Source of the DNA: Ampullaceana balthica | Taxonomy: Eukaryota; Mollusca; Gastropoda; Lymnaeidae | Reading direction: 5' to 3' | Length of the DNA: 64,000 nucleotides | Assembly: GCA_944989445.1 (NCBI GenBank) | Contig: CALYLW010000325.1 | Location: forward strand, 690,928-754,927 | In this document: piece by piece, positions 34,291 to 46,501 of the stretch | Numbering within the stretch: position 1 is the first letter of the stretch | Layout: every line of letters begins with the position of its first letter | Notes under the pieces: model-generated | The model's input: only the letters and a program-made list of their open reading frames with translations | The model's database searches: none | What the model was told of the DNA's origin: nothing | Translations under genes and position numbers: made by a program

Positions 34291-34640
34291 ATTGGATTGT
34301 TCTGAACAAATAGAATGGCTTTGGACGCAGACATCGGCTTTAATAAAAATTAAATTTATTTGCATTCACCGTTCTGTTCTTTTGTGCTCTTTAGGCTCAT
34401 TCGAATTTCTATCCCACACCAAATCGGATGATGTGCAAATAGAAAACAATCGCCTTTAAAAACAATACAAAGTCAATTCTATAATGGACCTCGTTAAGAA
34501 GGCACAAAGACTGGACTCCGAGACTAGATCAGATCCATCAGTCTGATGGCTGTCCGGGATCACTGCCCAGGTCGTAACAGAAAGGATTAACGTGACGGTA
34601 TGATTGTGATCCGATCGTGTTTTAATCTCATTGTCACGGC

Positions 34641-34860
34641 CAGCTAGTCAGTTGTCACGGCTGAAATGTGTTGGTCAGTTGTCACGCGTTAAACGGCGAT
34701 GGTCAGTTGTAACGGTTCAACTGCGTTGGTCAGTTGTCACGGTCAACTGTGTTGGTCAGTTGTCACGGTTTAACTGTGTTGGTCAGTTGTCACGGTTAAA
34801 CGGTGCTGATCAGTTGTCACGGTTAAACGGCGATGGTCAGTTGTCACGGCCATATTTCAC
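34641..34860. repeat. 26/27-bp minisatellite
   Basis: Eight copies of GGTCAGTTGTCACGGTTAAA with CGGCGAT or CTGTGTT between copies. Period 26 or 27. Confidence 0.92.
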
Positions 34861-35285
34861 TGGTAAGATTGCCACTTCTCATGTAAAACGTCGTATACGT
34901 TTTTGCCTGTTAATCTCAATTTATCCAGATTTATTGTTCAGCTTTATTTCTCAATTCCACACGAGATAAACATTATTTTATTGATCACTGACGCATTTTA
35001 AATAACTAGTTTTTTTTTAAAAATAAAAAACGGGGGGAGGGGGGGGTATCAAAACCATCATTTATTGCCAGAAATATTTTTGTTTGTTTTTGTCCGGCCT
35101 ACGTAAGCCGCAATCATCCTTTCCAGGGCGCCAGCGGGGGGTGAGAGGGCGCGTTCATTCCGTTTATCCCCTGAACCACCCCTTCCCTCCAATACGATCT
35201 TAACGCTGAGTGAGTTGTTCGCTTGAAATTGTTACACAAATACAGGGGGGATAAGACATTTAAAATCTACTCACTAAACAACAGT

Positions 35286-35390
35286 GATATTCAATGATAG
35301 TGCGTGGAGTAATGGGGGTGGACTTGACTTGTGTAAATTCAATGAGAGGTGCGGGGAGTAATGGGGGTGGACTTGATCTGTGTAAATTAA
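35286..35390. repeat. Short direct duplication
   Basis: Two copies, about 50 bp apart, sharing GGAGTAATGGGGGTGGACTT and TGTGTAAATT. Confidence 0.85.
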
Positions 35391-35995
35391 CATTTTCATT
35401 AATCCGATGCGGGCTGGGAGTCGGAGAGAAAAGTTTTGTTGTTTTTAGTTGGGGCCAGGGGTCGTTCGGAAAGGGGTAGGGCTGGGGGGTGTCTGCAGGT
35501 CTTGAATAGGGGGGATAATGACTTGACATGATGAGCATTCAGAGTTCATCATGGGGGCGCAATCCATTTACCCCCTCCCCACCCCGTTTGAGGCAGTGGC
35601 TGCTGGCCATGGGAGTGGGGCTAGCTACGGTGGACCTTGAAATGGCCCACTTAATGGCAAGGGAGAATGTTTGGGTTCATTACATGCAAATATTCAGGCA
35701 GGCCGGGACTCTTTTTTTTTACCTCCCTTTCCCATTGAAAACATCTCACGATGGAATTTGTTTAAAGAATATCATTTCAGAGCTCCGCAGACAAAAACAA
35801 AATTAACTGCTTGCAGACAATTGGCTCCACGTTGAGGGGGAGGGGTTAGTAGGAGGAGAGGGGGTGGAGTAGGAGAGGGGGCGTGGTTGTCAAAGATTAT
35901 GCGTCCGTTTTCGATTCATGATGTGTACACTTAACGAGAGTGAACGTTCCATTTCTTCCCGTTGTAGTCACTGTGACATGACGTAATACACTAAT
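35391..35995. other. Spacer
   Basis: G-rich patches near 35490 and 35838. The open frame at 35528-35806 has no support. Confidence 0.45.
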
Positions 35996-36082
35996 ACGTG
36001 TATGTAGGGTGGCCATATGTGTGTATGTAGGGTGGCCATATGTGTGTATGTAGGGTGGCCATAAGTCTGTATGTAGTGTTGT
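35996..36082. repeat. 23-bp tandem repeat
   Basis: Nearly four copies of TATGTAGGGTGGCCATATGT plus GTG. Confidence 0.92.
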
Positions 36083-36719
36083 CATATCTTCCCGCCTGTA
36101 ACTCTGAGATTAGGGGGGGGGTTTGTAGAAATGAAGTAAACATTTATTTACTATAATTAAATTATATTTAGGACACAGTAATAACATGTCACCTGTTGAG
36201 GCAGAAGTGTATTGTTGTAACGGAAGTAGTCGTTTCGGAAGTGGTTGGCACAGAAGCAATTGGTACACCATATTTTCCGGAAGATTTCATCCTTTTTCAG
36301 CTAGATTTTTTCCCATTTACGTATTTTTAAAAAACTCCACGCAAGTCATCTTGTAGACACATCAGTACTCGAGCCAAGCTCGTAACATTATCTTGTAAAA
36401 TATGGACTAAGTTGGGTCTTCTCGTGACATTCGGGACAAGATGGTCCATAACGGTGACGGTCCCGGTATATCGGGACTGATGGCAACACATGTGTATGTG
36501 ATGTGTTGATATGAGTTGTGTTTATGGGGCGTGTATTTGATAAGTATACTTGATTGAAATCTTGTGTTTCTCATCCAGTGCTTCTGTCTATGGCGGCGTT
36601 TAGTCAGCGAGTTGAAGTTAGTCGTCTGATTCTGTGGCTAAAGTTTTTGAAAGATCACGTGACGGCTTTGGTCTTAGGTTGTTGGTATATTCCTTATCAA
36701 TCCCCAAATCCTTCGTTAG
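36083..36719. other. Spacer
   Basis: No supported feature. Confidence 0.45.
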
Positions 36720-37080
36720 AAAATAAATGAACATACCGATAAGTAAATGAATATACAACAATAAATGAAATTATAATAGATGTATAAATTAATATAGATA
36801 AACATATAGGTATTAATTAATAAATTTAGATAAATTAATATGCATAAAAATTTTATGGATAAAAAATTAATATAGATGAATAAATTAATCAATGTGGATA
36901 AATAAATATAATATAGATAAATTAATTAATATATATGAATAAATTAATTAATATTGATGAATAATATGGATAATTTAATTAATATATATGAAAATATTAA
37001 TTGATATTGATGAATAAATTAATTAATACAGATAAATTAATTTTGAAATCTACATAAATTATAAATAAATTAGTACAGAT
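36720..37080. repeat. AT-rich degenerate repeat
   Basis: Loose recurrence of AAATTAATTAATATAGATAA-type words over about 360 bp, with almost no G or C. Confidence 0.75.
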
Positions 37081-38604
37081 AAATACACTAATAAGCAAAA
37101 CACACCAAAAATGTCAACAAACAAAACAAAACAAAAACAACTCTATATAATTATGCCGTCACAATAAATATATTTTGTAATGGAATTTCCCCGACGTTTC
37201 TAGTTCCCAGTGATTCTCAACATATAGACCCCGTCACCTTGGTGCCACACTGCACTCTGGTGGGACATAAGGCAAGAGAACAAGGGGAGCCGAATAGTTA
37301 TTAGATATGACAATAATATTAAATCAATTAAATTTGTAATATTAAATAGTGAATTAAACTTGGAAAATTTCGTATACTTTAAAAAAAGAAGCGGAAGAAA
37401 AAAAGTTTCCCAGTATTATGTTTCGGCTGGTCAGCTTTTTGTTGGGGGGAGGGGGGATCACTGGGACTCACATGCGGCTTGCCAGATGGTCAGCAATTTT
37501 CATAATTTTATTTCAACATTAAGCCAAGGTGACCGCTACAAATATTCTGATGCATGTGGTAGAGACAATTATTAAGTTTAATTTTTAACTACATAGCGCG
37601 GACATTTTTTTTGATGATTGAGAATGTAATTGTGGGCGGTATAGCAAGCTTGATGACCGTAACATACGCGGTAGAAGTTTATTGGCGCCGTTAGTAAACT
37701 ATATGGAATAACATGATCCACGTGTCTCTTCTTCTTCGACATTTTTATCTCTATAACGTTTTCTCCCTAACTTCTTCTTTCTGTTACTCTTGCACGTTCT
37801 CTCACTCCCCATCTCTTGATCACTCTCTTATTCTCTTCTCTAATTTAACGATTTTTTAGCACCCGCCAAATGCTCGTGTTTGATGAGTTTTATTTCTAAA
37901 CAACACACGAGAGAATTGAGGCTGTGAAACGTTTTTGTATTAAACTCATCTCTTTGCCATTCTAGTGCATTAACTTCAGACAATTTATTTTTTTAAAAAG
38001 CAATGAATATAAAGGAAAACTCTTTCAATGTTGTATTTGAATCTTTCAAATCAGAACAAGAGAACTTACATGTCTTTTAAGAAATCAATTATTTAGCATT
38101 GGCTTTCAATCCCTTTTTCAATCCCTTTTTCAATCCCTTTTAAACGCATGCGTCTATTTTTGTTTCATGAATATTAATTACTGTCATTGGAATCTTTGTG
38201 CCCTCTTCCCATTGTTATAATTTGAAGACATGACATTTTGGCACCTGCTAAAACTAAGTTAACCTAATAAACAACATCGGCGGCAGGCCAGAGATTCGGC
38301 CAAATTTTAATGCGGGGTTAGCTCCCTGGAGTGAACCTCCTGTACCCCCCCCCCACCACCCCCTCCCACCCCGAAAAAAAGATACATGAAGAAAATTTAA
38401 ATTGTGACAAAAAATGTTGCAGGTTTTATTTTTAAATATTTATCACTGGTATTGGCAAAATTCAATAGAAATGTTTAATAAATAATGATACAGAAGCTTA
38501 CCCCAGAGAGGATTTGATATTACATCTGTGTAAAAGTTGTGTTGTAAAGTGTTGGTTGGATCTTGTTTTGATGAGGAAAGTTTAGACGCAAATTACGTTC
38601 AATG
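37081..38604. other. Spacer
   Basis: Holds a 13-bp triplet repeat (CAATCCCTTTTT, 38108-38143) and a C-rich patch at 38345-38373. No gene is supported. Confidence 0.5.
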
Positions 38605-38728
<124 letters not shown>

Positions 38729-38841
38729 GTTACATAGACAAAAAATGTAAAAGTTTTTTGTTTTTTTAAATTTAATCCCATTTTTAAAAAAATAATTGTC
38801 TTTATTTATTTATTTTACATTTTGACAATTTGTTTTCACAG

Positions 38842-39350
38842 CCGCCTACCGTACCACTCCACTTCCTCATTCACTTCATTGGCTCCCCCGTACAAGTAAG
38901 CATTCACTGCAAACTGTCCGTGCTCTTCAATAACTTCTTCTCAGTCTCATACCTTTCCTATCTTACAAACTTCTCTCTATTTTCCATCTCTTCAATTATC
39001 CCGCGTTTCCGCAGAAACACATATTCTTACTGTTCCTAAAACACGCATGAAAACATTCGCTGAGCGTTCTTTCTCTATTTGTACTCTAAAACAATAGAAT
39101 GCTCTCCCTATATATATTCGCAGTATTCCTATTATTCAGGCCTTTAAAGCTTAACTCAAAACACATCTTTTCCAAACTATACTTTCCGAACTGGCAATCC
39201 TCTGACATGAATTTTGGTAGCTCAGATGTGATCCATGTTATTATATGTTTTATTAAGCTTTGAATGTTTTGTATTTAACTCATATTTTGATTTATTTTTT
39301 AATGCCAAGCGTGAGGAGCTTAGTCCACCGCTAAGACGATACAAACAACT
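38842..39350 (+). pseudogene. CR1/L2-like LINE, reverse-transcriptase C-terminus and 3' UTR
   Basis: Scattered over shifting frames, the segment spells the typical end of a CR1/L2-type polyprotein: PHSLHWLP, then after a frameshift QVSIHCKLSVLFNNFFSVSY, then ETHILTVPKTRMKTFAERSF, then KQ-stop-NALPIYIRSIPII and FKA-stop-LKTHLF. The in-frame TAG at 39095 replaces the Trp of the usual W-N-x-L-P, and another stop replaces a residue before LKTHLF. The T/A-rich tail to about 39350 would be 3' UTR. The copy is 5'-truncated, as is usual for LINEs, and dead. It starts directly after a perfect-looking splice acceptor (see rejected items). Confidence 0.78.
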
Positions 39351-40362
39351 GCAATTAAAGTCTCCAGATAGCGGCTGTTGAGTCCTACGGTCAATGACGA
39401 CACGACACGTGCTGGACTCGGCCGTAGAGGTCATGACCCCAAAAACTACTCCAGCGACACTCGGGTTGGTCTTTATCCCCTCAAGCCGGACTCGTACACG
39501 CTGCTTCACGCGAATGAATCAGCATCGAGGCGGGCGAGGGCCGATGAATTGCTTCTAGGAAAACAAAAACAAAAAATCACCGTGTTATTAAACCCAGTTA
39601 TTAAGCGCAAAAACTCCATCCGAGAAAAACAATTTCAACAACTGAATAGGAAAAGCAATTACAATTTTTTTCCTATGATTTGTTTGACTAATTCTTTTAT
39701 AATCGTAATTTTTATTGGCCTCCCACCCATACAATTCTTTATCAGCTTCTTTTAAATTGATTATAATTTTTTTTTAATTCGATTTGAAATGAATGATTAA
39801 TTCATTTATATATACATAGAATACTGTTATACAGGTATGTGAATTCACAGATATAATATTGCCATAATGTATAATGTTATCATTCTGGAGTCAAAAAATA
39901 TCATACTATATTAATAGTATATCATGTAATTGTCAGTTTGATCATACTGACGGCATATAATATCGTACCATAGTCATATGCTTTCCTTCCATCATCACTG
40001 TATATCATTCGATGACATAATTTATCATAATATTGTCATAAAATTTACTATTGTCATATCAAGCTATTGTTTTTGGCAACATGAAATAAAAGAATACCCT
40101 CCCAGGTAAATTAAATATCAGTTGTGCTTCAAAGTCACTTGTCAATATGTATTTCATCAAGTATCTAAAAATTGGCGTGTATTTGCATGATTTAAAAGAA
40201 GGATAATTTTTTCAACTGTAATATCGGAATGAAAGAATCCTTTAAAAATATGTGAAACCAACAACCCAAAGCGTGTTTTACTCTAACACAAAATATCTTT
40301 GAAGAGATCAAATTCGCAACTATGAATTCCGGGTGCATCCTGTCACAACGTTTGAAAAATCT
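39351..40362. other. AT-rich spacer
   Basis: Includes a stretch at about 39840-40070 dense in ATCATA and TGTCATA words with no clear period. No gene is supported. Confidence 0.45.
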
Positions 40363-40512
40363 GAGGCCGTGCTCTGTGCGGTGTATGTGTCTGAGGCCTT
40401 GCTCTGTGCGGTGTATGTATCTGAGGCCTTGCTCTGTGCGGTGTATGTGTATGAGGCCTTGCTCTGTGCGGTGTATGTGTCTGAGGCCTTGCTCTGTGCG
40501 GTGTATGTGTTT
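40363..40512. repeat. 30-bp tandem repeat
   Basis: Five copies of CTGAGGCCTTGCTCTGTGCG plus GTGTATGTGT with two or three single-base changes. Confidence 0.96.
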
Positions 40513-40573
40513 ACGTTGCCCGAGGTTTGAGTGAGTTTGAAAATTGTTCAATTTAAAGAATATTTGAATATTA

Positions 40574-41155
40574 GATACGACCCGCGGGGTAGCATACGCC
40601 GCAGACTTGCTCATAGATAGTGCCAAGAATGGGGGGGGGAAGAACGGACTCAAACAGCAGCGCGTAGAGATGAAAACAATGAAGTGAACGTCGGGGGGTG
40701 GAAGGTGGGTGCGGGGACCGCCAACGCATTGTTGGTCTCGGGACATGCCCAATGCAGTTAGCTACCTGCTTCAACCCTTCACCACTCTAGCTTGTCAACC
40801 ATAAACTGTGACTGGCCGACCCTAGTGTGGTCAGCCATGCTCGCAAAAAAGGGGGGGGGAGAACAGGCACAAACATAAACAGTTTTAAAAATAAAACAAA
40901 AATGTTTCCGCTGGGGCTTGAACACAGGATCTTCCTAGTGTTGGGCAAATGTGATAACCACTACACCACGAAACACATGTTATTCTATGAAGTTACAGCG
41001 CAAGTGAACGCAAGAAGCATCGCTGGTCTCGAGACATGCCCCCCCCCGCGCCACTTTCTTTGCCAACCATAAACAGTGATTGGTCGACCTCAGTGAGGGT
41101 CATTTGTCATGCTTATTTGCACACGACTTGCTCTGGTTCTGGTGAATGATATATA
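40574..41155 (-). repeat. Dimeric tRNA-derived SINE, copy 2
   Basis: The minus strand ends (left here) in GCAAGTCTGCGGCGTATGCT. The unit holds two related halves, each with a GAACG, TGGTCTCGxGACATGCCC, ACCATAAAC(T/A)GTGA and GGTCAGCCATGCTC-type order. A tRNA-Val-like head sits in the middle (40904-40975, minus strand), then an AAAACTGTTTATGTTTGTGC block. Runs of 8 to 10 G or C occur at the matching place in each half. The 57405-57985 copy has the same arrangement, so the dimer is a property of the family. Confidence 0.75.
40904..40975 (-). pseudogene. tRNA-Val(AAC)-like SINE head
   Basis: On the minus strand the A box is GGTGTAGTGG, the D arm is intact, and the B box is GTGTTCAAGCCCC. The seven-base loop CCAACAC would present AAC (Val), but its stem (TTTGC/TAGGA) is broken. 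Confidence 0.65.
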
Positions 41156-41831
41156 TAGATAGATGTTGTATTGAATAGGGCAGTTATTAATGTCTGAATT
41201 TTTTTGCTCTAATCAAGGGCGTTTCTTATAAAGTGCTGGTGACCATGTCCTCCCTTTCTCCAATGACATTTGTTTTACACCACTGGCGGTCAAACCTCGT
41301 TGCTTGTCTCCAAGCAGACAAACCCCAGGGCTGTTACTCCCTCGACCCCCCCCCCTTTCCATAAACCTGTCCAGCTCAGACAGGTACGCTCGCCATATTG
41401 GTGTCTATCTCTTGAAATAAACCAAGCACGCCCCTCCCCAACCCTCCCCATCCCTCCCCATTTAATGGTGGTTTATATTTGACCGTTTTACTCTGCATGA
41501 GTTGATGTTCGGAGACTGTTTTGTTTAGTCTAGCGGGGAATGCAGGAGGCCCGGGGGGCACAGCGACAAATGTTACAGGCGGGTTGTTTTTATATAGACC
41601 GCACGTGTTCGACCAGACTCGAGAGCCTATCAGCAATGTTATATAATACATGTAGCCATAATTGGTTCAATGCTGGCTTACAAAATTGTGACGGCGTGAG
41701 GGGGTGGGTTACTTTAAATATAACACAGATATATTCACAAGATCTTTCGTCTGTTAAAAACAATTTACACATTCCATTGGAGCTTGTGTCATAAAATATA
41801 TCAGACAGATTTAAAGAGATGGTGCTCTGAT
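41156..41831. other. Spacer
   Basis: C-rich patch near 41347-41358 and a (CCCTCCCCAA)n-like stretch near 41430-41458. No gene is supported. Confidence 0.45.
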
Positions 41832-42026
41832 CAATGTTCCCTCTGAAGTTGTTAGGTCCGTGCGAAAAATAATAAACTCGTGTTCAAAGTTGCACAGCAT
41901 CAAATTTTTTTTTAATGTTCTAACTTTTAAACTCCGCGAAAACACATAAATTGATTATCCTCATTAAAATATGCTGCGTGGTATTTATAAACTGCTGTGC
42001 AACGTCGTTTAGTTAGCTGCGCGGAC
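41832..42026 (-). mobile_element. hAT MITE, family 1, truncated inverted copy
   Basis: It starts CAATGTTCCCTCTGAAG and then matches, in order, the right part of the 50470-50688 element read on the minus strand (AACTCGTGTTCAAAGTTGCA, then TGCTGCGTGG and CAACGTC, AGCTGCGCGG). The second terminal repeat is missing where LINE sequence begins. Confidence 0.72.
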
Positions 42027-42209
42027 GTTAAAAACAAATATAACTTAATACAACCCTCAGATAGACTTAGGGATAAAAACAATTTTCTTATTCCGTATGC
42101 AAAAACAAACACATACAAATTCTCGTTCTTCCCGTCCGGAATTCGGACGTGGTTTGGGTTGCCTAACATTAGAAGGGTTTCGGCAAAGGCGGGTTGGGTA
42201 TTAGTCTAA
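42027..42209 (+). pseudogene. LINE C-terminal fragment
   Basis: An uninterrupted frame reads NLIQPSDRLRDKNNFLIPYA, then KTNTYKFSFFPSGIRTWFGL and PNIRRVSAKAG. This matches the common end of invertebrate LINE reverse transcriptases, (Y)A-[KR]-T-[ND]-x-Y-x-x-SFFP-x-x-I-R-x-W-x-x-LP. F replaces N in the W-N-x-L-P motif. It is a 5'-truncated piece. The same family, with LIQPSDR and WNGLP, occurs inverted at 62758-62927. Confidence 0.75.
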
Positions 42210-42505
42210 CCACACAATCACCTCGCTGTCGCTATGGAAACCTGTGAACGCTGCTCCACTTGTCCAATTAACGAGCGTGGTCTGTTATGGGCTTAGTTTA
42301 ACCTTTGTAGTATCAGAAACTGAATGTTTCTTATTAGTTTGTATTGATATATTTTTACGACATATTATCGTACCATATTATATGAGAGTTAAGTACGTTG
42401 TAATTGGGTTATTTTATATGATATTTGAGCTGTGACGTCATTGGCTGGAGTGATGCCCATCTGGTGTGGAAACACCAAGTCGTAAGCTTCTTTGAGGGTT
42501 GTTGT

Positions 42506-42745
42506 GTGTCTTTGGCCCTACATTGGAGGCCTTCAGCAGGTGCTCTACGGATCTCTAGCTACATTTCTTTGGCCCTACATTGGAGGCCCCCGGCAAGTCT
42601 TATACGGATCTCTAGCGACATTTCTTTGGCCCTACATTGGAGACCCCCATCAAGTGTTCTACGTATCTCTAGCTACATTTCTTTGGCCCTACATTGGAGG
42701 CCCCCATCAAGTGTTCTACGGAACTCTAGCTACATTTCTTTTGTA
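42506..42745. repeat. 57-bp minisatellite
   Basis: Just over four copies of a 57-bp unit (CTTTGGCCCTACATTGGAGG, then a variable CCCCCATCAAGTG part and GGATCTCTAGCTACATTT). Confidence 0.94.
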
Positions 42746-43379
42746 AATTTAGTAATGTATTAAATACTTCACACAAAAAACATTACCAGCGGTCGTCTTT
42801 CGACAGACAAAACTGTCAAGGGACAATTACAGATTTAGAACCTTTACCCTCTGTCAAATTAATGGCATTTTCAGGTTGTGTTTCAAATGTGTCCTTACAG
42901 ATCCACATTTCAATACATTAATACATTACGACAGTAAAAAATTTCGTAAACTATACAGCTTCCATTCTATTATTTTTAACACGAATTCAGTCTAAAGAAT
43001 ATAAGAAGGAAGCATAGATACATTAATAGTAGGGATTTAAGAAAACGAATTTTGTAAGTTGACAGGTAAGGGAAGGGTCGAGCAGTTGGTTTATATATTG
43101 AAAAGAAGGATTGGGCATTCCCCTATTCACTCGTAGTACAATTATTCCAATCATTACATTTGAAAGAGTGAATGACATGGTTTACAAATAGCTTAGCCAT
43201 GATCTTACGAGTCTTCCTTTACATTTCTTGAAGCTGTCCATCTACTGTTCAGATAACATTATTAAATTATTTAAACGAGCTTCAGTCGAAATCCTTAGCA
43301 TTGAGAGATTTAATTTCTGTTTTTATTGAATTCTATACTTGCTTGAAAAGCAGTGTTCGGCCTCCAGCTTTTACAAGGC
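42746..43379. other. AT-rich spacer
   Basis: No supported feature. Confidence 0.45.
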
Positions 43380-43700
43380 ATGACTGAAACGTCGCGACCC
43401 TTGACCTCATCCTGCTCAACCCGGTTCGCGCATGCGTGTGATCTCTTTGTCCCAGGTGCGATGGTCCTGACCCCGCCAAGTTCGTTATTTTCCTTATTAC
43501 CTGGTTAATTGGGGTCCGTCAACGATGACCCCCTCCCCGTGCAACATCCCGTGCGTCGGGAGATCGGAAGACGTGTCACGTGACCAGAGGAGGATTGACG
43601 CTCGGTGGTCGTCATGGTGACCGAAGTATTCGCGGCGGTTCGGGTATAGTTCTGATGATAAGGAGACGAAGACAAGATGACCGGAAGTTTTATCATCTGC
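43380..43700. other. CpG-rich block without identified gene
   Basis: CpG dinucleotides are much denser here than in neighbouring DNA (GTCGCGACC, GGTTCGCGCATGCG, GTGCGTCGGGAGATCGG, GCGGCGGTTCGGG). It could be an unmethylated regulatory block or the edge of a gene. No start codon, exon or core promoter element can be assigned. Confidence 0.3.
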
Positions 43701-43724
43701 CAACCACGATCACTGAACAAAAGC

Positions 43725-44010
43725 CAGGCGAATTCAAGACCCACCTAATTTTAAGACTCAATTATAAGACCCACCGAATTATAAGACCCACCAAATTATA
43801 AGACACAACCAATTGTAAGACACACCGAATTATAAGACACAACCAATTGTAAGGCCCACCCAAATAATTATAAGACCCACCAAATTATAAGACATGACCT
43901 TTTGTAAGACCCACATAATTATAAGACCCAACATATTATAAGACCCCAAGCAATTATAAGACACAGTGGTTTATAAGACGCAGTCGTTTATAAGACTCAT
44001 CTGAATATAC
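43725..44010. repeat. 17-19-bp irregular tandem repeat
   Basis: About 16 copies of ATTATAAGACCCACCAA with variable spacing and ACACAACC/GTAAGAC variants. Confidence 0.9.
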
Positions 44011-44446
44011 GATGCTAGGCCAAGTAACCATCAGTAGGTTTTGTGTCGTACATAGACCAATAAATCCACGACGTATGCGGTTAGTGGATTTTGACAATTT
44101 GTTAAAAAATATTTAACATTAGATGCACCAATATATAAAAGGGACACCTTGGATGCCGGTAACTCAAGTCAAATTGTGTAAAAGATTTTATATACAAAAA
44201 AAAGGTAGTTATTTCTTTTGTGCAAGCAAAATCCGAGTGATCGATGGAGTTATTTGATATTTTTCATTAAAAATTCAACAATTTTGAAATATTAGTTTCG
44301 TGAATTATGTATTAATCTTAACACGTGATATCTATTCATAAAGCATTTTAAGTGTCATGTGACCAGTCTCTTTTTCCCCCATTCTTTAGGACACGCGGTT
44401 GCTACCGTCGGCTTTAGAGAGGTAACACCGTAAATCCCAAAGCGCC
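44011..44446. other. AT-rich spacer
   Basis: No supported feature. Confidence 0.45.
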
Positions 44447-45065
44447 TTTTATTAAATTCTTTATATTAACTCGTGGCGTCTGCTTGCTTGATTGTTTGCT
44501 GGTTTTCTGAAAAAAAACTTTGGATCGATTTTTAACCCACTTTCTTGTATGCTGGCGAGCTGAAATTTTGCAGGCAGACTCGTCCGACGATCAAAATGAT
44601 CTATCAACATTTCAGATCGATCGAACGTACTGTAATTAAATTAATGAATCTTTAGATTACCTCAAATTATCTCTATGTAGCATGTTAGTTTTCGCGCTAG
44701 AGTGTTGCCGGGCGTATTATATTGAACAACCTTTTTAAAATATCCCTGTCGCGCGGTGCGTTGCGTATTATATTGACGATACTTTTTTAAAATAAATTCA
44801 CGATATATAAAATGTAAATGCTAGTAATTGCTAGTTTGTCTCGCGGTGCGCACTATATTAATCGTGTTTTTATAACCCTTTTCCCGTGATCAAATCGAGC
44901 TGAAATTTAGCAGGCAGACTGCAGGAGTTTTTTAAAAAAACTATAAATCGTTTATATATGAGACATAACTACAATTTTGGATTTTTTAATTGTCATGCGA
45001 TGCGTATTATAATGAACACACTTTTACTTATTTCTTGTAAATAAAGGATTTATGGTCAAAAACTT
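44447..45065 (+). mobile_element. Dispersed 600-bp element, copy B
   Basis: Aligned block by block with 29619-30222: CTTTATATTAACTCGTGG, AACTTTGGATCGATTTTTAA, GAGCTGAAATTTTGCAGGCA, CGTATTATATTGAACAAC, GTGATCAAATCGAGCTGAAA and TATATATGAGACATAACTAC. It ends AAATAAAGGATTTATGG. Confidence 0.82.
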
Positions 45066-45221
45066 GTTTTTTTAACGTTTTTTTTTATTGTTTGTATTTA
45101 CTTATTTGTGTTGCTGCTCTTGCAATTACCACCTCTAACTCTTTCAGGACTCTATATAATCAACATACATAATTCCCGTAATGGATGTAATGCTTCTTGG
45201 ATGTAATGCTGATTTGTTCAA

Positions 45222-45418
45222 TAGTGCGCACCAAAAATATTACTGCACCAAATATAACTCTTTTCGAACGTTCCGCATAAAATTGTTCAATATGATAATA
45301 AATGAATCAAATAAGAGTAAATAAAATAAATGAAAGTTCTGTATTACGTTATTTTTTTAAATCTGATGTGTATTTATTTTGAAAACTTCCGTCATTTTTG
45401 ACGGGTGATACGCTAGTA
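45222..45418 (-). mobile_element. TACTAGCGTATCACCCGTC-type repeat, inverted copy
   Basis: Read on the minus strand it starts TACTAGCGTATCACCCGTCA and passes through GACGGAAGTTTTCAAAATAA, an AT-rich body, and ATGCGGAACGTTCGAAAAGA. The forward copy is at 56859-57088. No coding capacity; class unknown. Confidence 0.7.
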
Positions 45419-45837
45419 AATAATATAATAGCCCAAGTCACTTACTCAAGGGATGAATCATTGTATCCTTAACGCCATGACGTCATTTTTTGAGCTTATA
45501 TTTTAATACATAGTGTGCATCAAAAGGTGTGCAAAATAATTATAAATTAAAGACTCGCTGTAAAATAATATTATATGACGTCATTGTTTTTAGCTCATAT
45601 TTTAATTTTGGAAAAGGGAACGATGTAAAAAAAAAGGATTTGGGGATTTATAATTATAAAAATACTTCGTGTACATTTCAGGAAGTTTGATATTTCGTAT
45701 TTATCAAACAAGGATAAGTTATCTTTGGCTTTTGACAACAAAAAAAGTGGGCGCCGTAGGTGCCCTACAACACCTAGTTTATATATTCGAAATGATGCTA
45801 AAATATTCTATTTTTCTTGCGTTCTGTGCCTATGTCT

Positions 45838-45920
45838 GCATGAAAACGCATCGTTGTTAGAGCTTAGGATGCAATAATCTTTTGTATAGAAGGAGCGCCT
45901 GTAATGTATAAGATAAGATA
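45838..45920 (+). mobile_element. LINE 3' tail with (ATAAG)n end
   Basis: The sequence ATCTTTTGTATAGAAGGAGC then GCCTGTAATGTATAAGATAA is a 3' UTR end followed by a short ATAAG microsatellite. The tail after the LINE fragment at 49674 is closely similar, which identifies this one as a separate 3' end of the same family. Confidence 0.55.
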
Positions 45921-46501
45921 AACAAATAGTGTTCGTTGCCTTAGAAACCTCCACCCCCAACGCCGCCTTGCTGTCATTTCTTGTCTCCACTCTCCACTTT
46001 GACGGTAAACACGATCATTTTAATCCTGTCCGTCTCAGAGCGGATTTCAGTAAACCGAGCCAAAGTACAGCGATGATCTTCTTTGATGGCGACTTAATGA
46101 CCACCGGACGACACTTCATCAAAATTATCTGCAAATCTTGACCAGTTAATCCTCACGTGGTGACAGGACTTTCTGGTACCAGGGGTGGGGGGAGGGGTGT
46201 TTGCGGGTGGGGGCGTTCTGTTGAGAGGTTCTCACTATCAGCTGACCAACAGTTTGGGTGTCTGGTCAAGCTGGTTATATATTGTGTATTCATGATGTGG
46301 CTGGAGGGTTGTCCAGTACAACAACAGCGGTTCCCAAAATGGTGGTTACGTGAGACACAAATCCCGTTCATGTTTTTAAAAGCCACAAGATACCTCTTAC
46401 TATAAAAGCTATACGTGTTAGAGAAATTCAAGTTTGAAAACCATCCTAATGATGAAATTGTCGTCGTCCCCCCCCCCGCCCGTTTTATGATAGTTTTATA
46501 T
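45921..46501. other. Spacer
   Basis: G-rich patch near 46180-46215 and a C9-C10 tract near 46469. No gene is supported. Confidence 0.45.

Noticed and set aside
35528..35806. 92-residue frame that looks protein-like
   Set aside because: No splice sites, no conserved motif and a T-run inside it; chance is the simpler reading.
38815..38895. Apparent 54-bp exon with a near-perfect acceptor (TTGTTTTCACAG) and donor (CAA/GTAAGC)
   Set aside because: In another register the same bases read HSLHWLP and continue as a LINE reverse-transcriptase C-terminus, so the donor-like site is inside LINE coding sequence.
40904..40975. Functional tRNA-Val gene
   Set aside because: Anticodon and acceptor stems are broken and the locus is part of a repeated element; called as SINE head.
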